DNA from: Sabellastarte sp. h YS-2021
Taxonomy: Eukaryota; Annelida; Polychaeta; Sabellida; Sabellidae
Assembly (NCBI GenBank): GCA_964017235.1
Contig: OZ024929.1
Coordinates: 161,185,609 to 161,249,608, forward strand
DNA: 64,000 bases
Direction: 5' to 3'
The notes below the pieces were generated by a model. It worked only from the letters and a program-made list of their open reading frames with translations. It did no database searches and was not told where the DNA came from. Every line of letters begins with the position of its first letter. The stretch's first letter is position 1. Positions 57,754 through 64,000 of this stretch are shown here, in pieces. Both the position numbers and the translations under genes were made by a program.

Positions 57754-58757
57754 TCATAACTTATCATGAAGCATTTTTCGAAAAGTTTGAGCAACCTGGC
57801 AACCAGCAGAGGCAGATGGGCGAATGTAGGTCCAAACGCATTCAGACGCCCAGGTGCCATGTTCCTTTATCTCTCTCACTGGTATACCTAACTCATAGGC
57901 CAGAGAGGCACCTGAGCGCCTGAAGGCGTGGGATGTGTAAAAATTTGATGGTAGATGAAGACACTGATTAATTTTAGCTAAATTTTTCCTTACTCTCGTA
58001 TCAGTTAGTACCTGCCAGCCAGAAGCTGTGCTAATCTGGAAAAGAGGGGAATTTTTTGCTGGCTTGTATAAGGCCATAATCTTCTCAAGAGCATGGTAAG
58101 GACATATAGATGAGACCCCCAATTTTGGCAATATGACCATTTTATATTGGTCTCTAAACTGTATGGTCTTGGACCATTTAAGTAATAAGCGAATCTCATT
58201 TTGCAAGAAGAAAAGGTCCCCCCAGTAAAATGCTTTGTACTGTCAATCTCTGCTTTCGCATGTGGGGCGATATTCGACAGGTGGAAGAAACCAAAGAACA
58301 CAGTCAATATTACTGCCTTATATACCCAAGGATCTGAAAACTGGTTGCAAAGCATTACCATCTTCTTTAATGTATTTATATCTATGGTATTACATTTGGG
58401 CAATGCCATTGGCCTATGCAACTTCAACGATTTAACAAAATAACTAACTTTTGGGTGTTCCCATGACCCATATTCTAAGTTATGAACAATGAACATGGCT
58501 TTGATTGCTGCAATGTGATTTTTGGTCATATTTACTGACACACCATTTTCCACCAAAAACTCCAGATACGACAAAGCTACTGACACAGAAATTTCTGACA
58601 ATGGAACTTTAGCAAACATACAAAATGCCGCAAATGACCTGAACAACATGACATAACACTTAAAAGTTCTTGGCCTAAATGCAGACTTGGCTCGCACTGA
58701 GGCTTTTCTGGCATATTCCGTCAAGGCTGCATTCTCTGAAAGTACAAAGTATAGCAT
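57754..58757 (-). pseudogene. E3 tyrosine recombinase, frameshifted and Arg-deficient
   Basis: Starts MLYFVLSENAALTEYARKAS; an acceptor-like ttgtactttcag lies within the first codons. N-terminal SAFRPRTFKCYVMLFRSF is intact. Box I reads GFFHLSNIAPH, so the catalytic Arg of E2 (GFFRLSN) is His here. The frame changes near 58200. The second frame carries LLLKWSKTIQ, SHAFRRSGASLAYE (HxxR) and CVWTYI (Tyr). Non-functional for two independent reasons. Confidence 0.88.
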
Positions 58758-58771
58758 CTGTAGAGGAATTA

Positions 58772-61188
58772 TTACAATGTGTAATCAACATCTAGCATAG
58801 CAACATCTACTGATTGCCAAATAGGATTCTGTATAAATTGATGTAAATGGGCAACATTTTGCTCCGAATACTGACATCTGGACAACAAGTCTGCAACAGT
58901 GTTGTCTTTACCCAAAACATGCACATACTGTAAGCTAATGTCTGCAGTAGCTGCTAAGTACCAGATGTTATGCGCGCATGCGCCCAAGAACGCATCCCTG
59001 GCTTTCCCAGCATTGAGAACCTTCACAACAGCATCATTGTCACATTTGACTAGTATTCTTGTCCCGGACCACGCGCGACCAAACAAGCACAGTGCCATGA
59101 GTATGTTCACCATCTCTAGGTGAACTATATCAAGATTCGCAAAACCTCGGTTTATGGGAAGGTGGTAAACATATTGACCCCAACAACCTCCCATACCCAT
59201 CAAACAGGTGTCGAGCTCCAATGTGGAGTCAGATTTCTTGTGCTCATACATGGAAATTCCATTGTATGATGGAAAGAATTTGTCAAACCAGGCCAGATCT
59301 CTCTGAAAATCATCATTGAGAATGACCCTATTTGGATTGGCAATGGTGCGTAACTTCATAAGCATCATGTTTAGGAAATACCTTACTGGCTTGACGCATT
59401 TATGAATGTAAAGTAAGCTGCCAAGGAGTGATTGTAGCTGACGTTTAGTACAAATCTTCTTACCTCGCCATTCTTTGACCATAGCTCTAATGACTTCCAG
59501 TTTCTCAGGCGGAATCGCTACGGTACCCTGGATGGTATCAATCAGAATTCCAAGGCATACTGCCCTAGTTGTCGGTGGAACCAACTTACTCATACTCACC
59601 GTGAGACCTAGTTGCGTCATGACGTCGAGGAGAGCGTCAAAGGATTTACGCGCGACGCTAGGCGTGCCGAATCCCAGGAAATCATCTATATAATTGATGC
59701 CGTTGATGCCGCATGACGCACCGCGTCGCGGGTTCTCTGGAAAAATTGGCTTCCGTGGCGACTGCCGAACGGAATTCTCGTATCAACGTACGTGACGCCC
59801 CAGTTGACGCCTAACAAGTCATAGTCGCGGGGGTCGACGCTCAAGTGCCTACATGCCCTACTGACATCCACTTTAAAAATATGTGCCCCCTTACCAATTT
59901 TGACCAACTCTTGCGTCAAGTCGTCAATTGTTGGAAACGTCAATTTAAATTCTCCTCCCAGGTAACTATTCTTTTCCACCCCAGCATTGACAGACCTCCC
60001 CTTTGGCCAGCTTAGGTCCAAAATAACCCTCCTGGTATCTGAATTTTGTTTTGGCCTTGTCATGAAGGGGGAATAGTGAAGATCTTTAATAGGTGGTTCA
60101 TCAAATGGGCCTATGATAGCACCCAACGCCTTTTCTTCTGCAATATATTTGTCTACATGCTCTGGAAATTCAGATGCTGATTTGTGATTATTTTTGTCAT
60201 GGTCAAGTGGACACATTCTGTTGAATCCCAAGGGAAAACCGAACTTCAGACATTCCAATAATTGTGTGTCCCAATACCCATGCAAAAGTTGCTCCCATGC
60301 CTGTATGTTGAGTTCCGACTTAACAGGTATGCGTGCACCCAAGTAATTGGGGAGGTCATATTTTTTTACCTCTTCGTGCATGTCAATGGGATTACTGAAC
60401 GCTATCTTGCTTGTGTGCTTGCTTTTGGGCATTATGGGATCGGTTAAAGGAATGTAGCCAAATTTGGCCTTGGATTGTTGGGACCACAGATCAAAAGCCA
60501 TACATTGATTCATACTAACCGACCTATCTTGATCACTGAAGATCACTGAATTGATAAATTTTTCATCATCACTGCTGTTGATATCAGAAAGCAATTTGTG
60601 GGGGCCACCCACTGTGTCACTATCCGTACTGCTTTTGTCAGGCTCGTGTGAACGTTTGTGAGAGGTGATATCAGTGTCAATTTTTCCCGTCATGTCCAAT
60701 GAATGGTAATTAGTGCTGGCAGCCCTATTCTTTGAATCATCTTTGAATCAGCTTTCAGACTCTATGTGTGAAGGGACCTCGCCCTGCTTATTGCCATTAT
60801 GACAATTAGCCCAAAAAACCCGAGTTTTGCAAGTGGTTGACACATTGTTCCTGGCTACATTGTTATTTTTAATTGCCCTTGCATATGACCTGGCTTTACT
60901 CGCATGTGCTGTGGCATTGTAAACCTTGACTGCTTGACTACAAGGACGAACCAGTAGACTCTTAACGTCTACGGGTTGATATTTTTTGCTGTAAAACACA
61001 CGACGACACTGTTTGAAAACAGAAGGTGAACCTTCTCCCGACATGACCTTGACCTCATCACTATTACTCACGACCTTGTGAATGTTTTTACATGCAACAT
61101 TGGTCTTAGATGTGGCACTAGTACTCAAATTACTGACATTGACTGAGCTGCCCATCCTAGGTTTTGTGGAAGGACAGCACCTTACTCG
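58772..61188 (-). pseudogene. E3 pol: RT-RNase H, broken
   Basis: Enters in the -1 frame at 61188. MGSSVNVSNL (61155) is followed by a linker with the RRVFYSKKYQPVDVKSLL block that matches E2. A TGA (60748-60750) interrupts the frame. It continues through ILDLSWPKGRSVN and FKVDVSRACRHLSVDP. A small deletion/frameshift falls just before the catalytic NYIDDFLGFG near 59690. The second frame (58772-59620) has RNase H residues in LELDTCLMGMGG, HLEMVN, KCDNDAVV and NTVADLLSRC. Confidence 0.88.
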
Positions 61189-61194
61189 TTTTTT
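61147..61194 (-). promoter_or_regulatory. E3 gag-pol -1 frameshift signal
   Basis: Gag codons ACA AAA AAC contain A AAA AAC (61194-61188) in phase, followed by GAG TAA. After 9 nt, GCTGTCC (61178-61172) can pair with GGGCAGC (61153-61147), with one G-U pair and an 18-nt loop. The -1 frame continues into pol. Confidence 0.75.
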
Positions 61195-62270
61195 GTACTA
61201 GCCTTTTTGCTAAAAATGCAATCCTTTTCAGGATGACCTAAGAACCTACCCTGTGACAAACAAAAGGCACACAAATGTTTATGAGTTTTACCATTGACTT
61301 CATGATCCTTACTATATGAACAAAAACCATTCTGAAACTGCTTGCAATACCAGGGCTTCTGCAATTTTTCATTTTTGACCCAAGACTTCCTCCCATTGAC
61401 ATGTTTCTGGGCGTGTGCCCTCCTGATTCTGTCTATACGGGCTGTGTCCTCCCAATTTGTACCACCCCTTTCAAATACACATAGTAACGCAGCATGAGCA
61501 GCTTTGGCACCCTGCCACGAGAAATCCGTGGCATCTTCCATCAATTCACTCATATATTGTATCATTTTTTCTCTAACCTTATTGTCAGACTCGTCTAAAA
61601 CATTTTTGCAGAAACCCTGCACCCACTGTGACATAGTCAACTGGTCATAAGATACTCTAGTTCTTGTGACACCCCCCAAAATAGCCTCATGTGGCCATGC
61701 CACCTTATGTTTAACCACAACCTCCACATTAAAGCCCCTTTTCGACTTAAATTTTCCTACACTACCTGTGCTCTCGCTCTGCTTTTCTAACTCCCTAATT
61801 CGTTTGTCAACCTGTTGCTGAATTTTTGTTGATTTTCTAGTGGAATTTAAACTGGGGATGTACTGCTCAGGGTCCGATGAATCACTATCAGACTGGGAGT
61901 TATCACTGACTACAGTCAATTGTCTCTTAGAAAAACTACTTCACTTCTTCCTGGTGGTGTCCTGATGCTTGCTTCTGTGATGATCCTTCGCCATTCTGTC
62001 CTCCACCTTGTCCAGCCGACAGCACACTGTCTGGAGCTGCTCTAGTATCTGCAACTGAAGTTCATCGTGCGTTTCCTGAGCACCAGTAGCTGTTCCTGAC
62101 TTTGACGTGCCAGGGATAGAACCAGAGTCCTTTCATTTCACAGATGTATCTAGATCTTCTGTTAAATCATTGTGATTAGTAACGTTTGACAGTTCTGTTT
62201 CACATTTACTGCCAGTTGGAGGCGTATGTCGCCCTCCACACTTCCAACAATTTTTCTTTTGTTTCCCCAT
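61182..62270 (-). pseudogene. E3 gag-like ORF1 with in-frame stops
   Basis: Begins MGKQKKNCWKCGGRHTPPTG at 62270, with the same CX2CX3HX7C knuckle as E2. One frame runs to the TAA at 61182 but is broken by TGA codons at 62133-62135 and 61941-61943. The conserved core is present (YDQLTMSQWVQGFCKN, ATDFSWQGAKAAHAALLC, DRIRRAHAQKHV), as is the C-terminal Cys/His cluster (YCKQFQNGFC, HLCAFC, HPEKDC). Confidence 0.88.
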
Positions 62271-62899
62271 AGTAATTGTTCAGTTGTTAATGCTAAATAT
62301 GTCACTGTTAGTATGCACTGAAAACAGATAAACAACACACTTTCTGCGCTCTCGAATGATTTCCTATCAGACTTGATTCAAAATAGAATTGATCAATACT
62401 CAGCCAAATGACATTAAGGCCAATAGGCAAAGAAATAGGTTAGACTGTCCCTCAAAGCCCCAACATCGGGCAGATGGAATCAAGCCTGAATAATCAAACT
62501 AGAGCTGACAGAAAGCTGTTTCCAGATGAAATTGACCGTCTTATGATGGCAAAACATATATATAGTCCATAGGTATCATTTAAAATCATATAAAATCCAT
62601 AAAAGTTCTGTAAAATGTATAACACATAAGACACAAGAATCTGAGAGCCCTCGAGATAACAAAAAGTCCTTGTTCACTCTTCAGATTCTTGGCATATAAT
62701 GAATTGTCCCTAAAATTTTGGAGGGAAATGCCATAAACTATTGGCAACAGCCAATGAATTTGAAAAACACCATGGTAGTGAAATAGTAAACCCCTGATGA
62801 CCCCTTTCCATGTTATATAATTCAGACTGGTACCCTACCCCTGACAATTAAGGTTGGAGCAAAGGACTGACTGGGCCAATGCCTAGACACTGCCCCCGA
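62271..62899 (-). promoter_or_regulatory. E3 5' untranslated region / presumed A1
   Basis: Non-coding region upstream of E3 gag. In sense it has TATATAA-like sequence and an ATTGGCTGTTGCCAAT inverted CCAAT pair (62740-62756), as expected of a promoter. No matching A2 copy was found downstream of E3's YR gene. Confidence 0.4.
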
Positions 62900-64000
62900 T
62901 AAATATCATGATTAAGTAATGTAAGATTCAAATGTGCATTGATCCATACAGGTGACTCTACCAAATGGTGGAGCTTCTGAAGATTACCAGGGGGTTTGGT
63001 GCCACCTAGAGAATAAGTCAGCCACAGTATTATCTAAACCTCTGATGTGAGATACGACAATATTAACATTATAAATGGACCCCAGAAGCCAAATATTCCT
63101 GGCACAAGTAGCCAGAATGGGATCCCTGGCTCTGCCAAATGTGAGAACCTCAACCACGGCTATATTATCGCACATGATCTGTATGGATTTATTAGCTCAA
63201 GCATAACCCCAAATATTTAGGGCAACTGCCACATTGACCATCTCCAAATATGCAATATTATAATTTTTTAAGCCTTTGGGGGTAGGCAAGGAGTAAACAT
63301 AATTATCATAACAACCTCCCAAGCCTTCTAAAAAGTGACCCCATTATGAGACTTAAGAAAACCCTGATAGCATTTTAAGTCCTTAAAGAACTCTTCTGTT
63401 AGTAAGATGCGATGGTTATCAGTGTAATCTCTTAACAATTGTAATATCCGGTTAAGAAAGTATCTGTCCGCTTTGACACATTTTGTAATGTATAACAACA
63501 AACCCGGTAAGGATTGTAAGTCATTTTTGTTACAATTCACTTATCCGACCAACTATCACAGTCTTGACAAATTTCCTGTAACTTGTTATCAGGGATGGAC
63601 ATAGTTCTATTACCGTATCAAATAAAATATGCAGGCATATGACCTTAGTCTTGGGTGAACAAAGTTTCTTTATACTGATATCCAGCCCAAGGTCCTGGAG
63701 TAGATACAGAAAAAACTGATAAGAGTGAGATATTGTGGAGGGCAGGCGGCAATAGATAAAATCATCTATGTATTTTAAGAGTGCATTATGATCAACCTAG
63801 CCGCGTCTGTTATCTTACTAAAGACAAAAAACCCCAAGCAAAATCTAAATGGGAGCAACAGATCCAAATACAGCTTACCCTTATGTTGTGGCCATAAGAG
63901 ATCAATGTCCCCTGGATCTATATGGATATGCCTAAAGGATCTGCCAATATACACTTCGAAAATATGAGCTGAAGGTCCAAACTCATGAAGGTCAACAGTT
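62900..64000 (-). pseudogene. E4 pol: RT-RNase H C-terminal part, broken, cut by window edge
   Basis: The sequence is most like E1 pol. The catalytic YIDDF is near 63755. NDLQSLPGLLLYITKCVKAD and FLNRILQLLRDY lie at 63328-63540. RNase H pieces are CDNIAVVEVLTFGRARDP and NTVADLFSRW (62984-63175), then in another frame INAHLNLTLLNHDI at about 62905-62950. A TGA replaces a Trp near 63200 (GYA*ANKS versus HWANRR in E1). The reading stops where E3 begins. The N-terminus and gag lie beyond the window. Confidence 0.82.

Larger units (their letters stand above)
57124..62899 (-). mobile_element. E3: YR retrotransposon inserted into E4, decayed
   Basis: About 5.8 kb, closest to E2 in protein sequence. 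In sense it starts TCGGGGGCAG (62899) and ends GGGGACTG (57124). The genes gag, pol and YR are all present but each is damaged. It interrupts E4 exactly between the end of pol and the start of the YR gene. Only one 3' region is visible (57124-57753), and no second A repeat was found. Confidence 0.8.

Noticed and set aside
62271..62899. E3 A1 repeat matching a region left of 57754
   Set aside because: I looked for shared blocks (for example the ATTGG pair and cgggggcag) and found none, so no direct repeat pair is claimed for E3.

Overview
This is AT-rich animal nuclear DNA, most likely from a mollusc or another lophotrochozoan. The evidence is spliced genes with canonical GT-AG junctions, an orthologue of the metazoan gene DTHD1, tRNA-derived SINEs, a PIF/Harbinger remnant, a CR1/L2-like LINE and several tyrosine-recombinase (YR) retrotransposons. 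The species call is inference.

Layout. 1-1443: first coding exon of a secreted or membrane CUB+EGF protein on the minus strand. 2553-3330: LINE remnant. 4412-5560: broken Harbinger transposase. 6479-7860: MITE with long G and C runs, then degenerate repeats. 8183-14360: element E1 (plus), a YR retrotransposon with nearly complete gag, pol (RT-RNase H) and YR genes. 14627-21417: element E2 (minus), same class, apparently intact, with split direct repeats that look identical. 24819-50227: a 14-exon DTHD1-like death-domain gene (minus), assembled here exon by exon into a 933-residue protein with every splice phase agreeing. 50228-55570: mostly non-coding, with a SINE and a tandem duplication. 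55573-64000: an old YR element E4 (minus) split by a younger, decayed YR element E3 (57124-62899).

E1, E2 and E3 show one expression layout. Gag ends at a canonical -1 frameshift heptamer (A AAA AAC, in the correct phase) followed by a stem-loop, and pol lies exactly in the -1 frame. The YR gene follows pol and is preceded by a polypyrimidine-AG 3' splice-acceptor-like site. The 3' regions of all four elements are packed with TGACCT/AGGTCA nuclear-receptor-type half-sites. In DTHD1, several introns carry tandem arrays whose unit includes the neighbouring exon border. The E1-E3 frameshift signal, the half-site clusters and the exon-border arrays are the most unusual things in the window.
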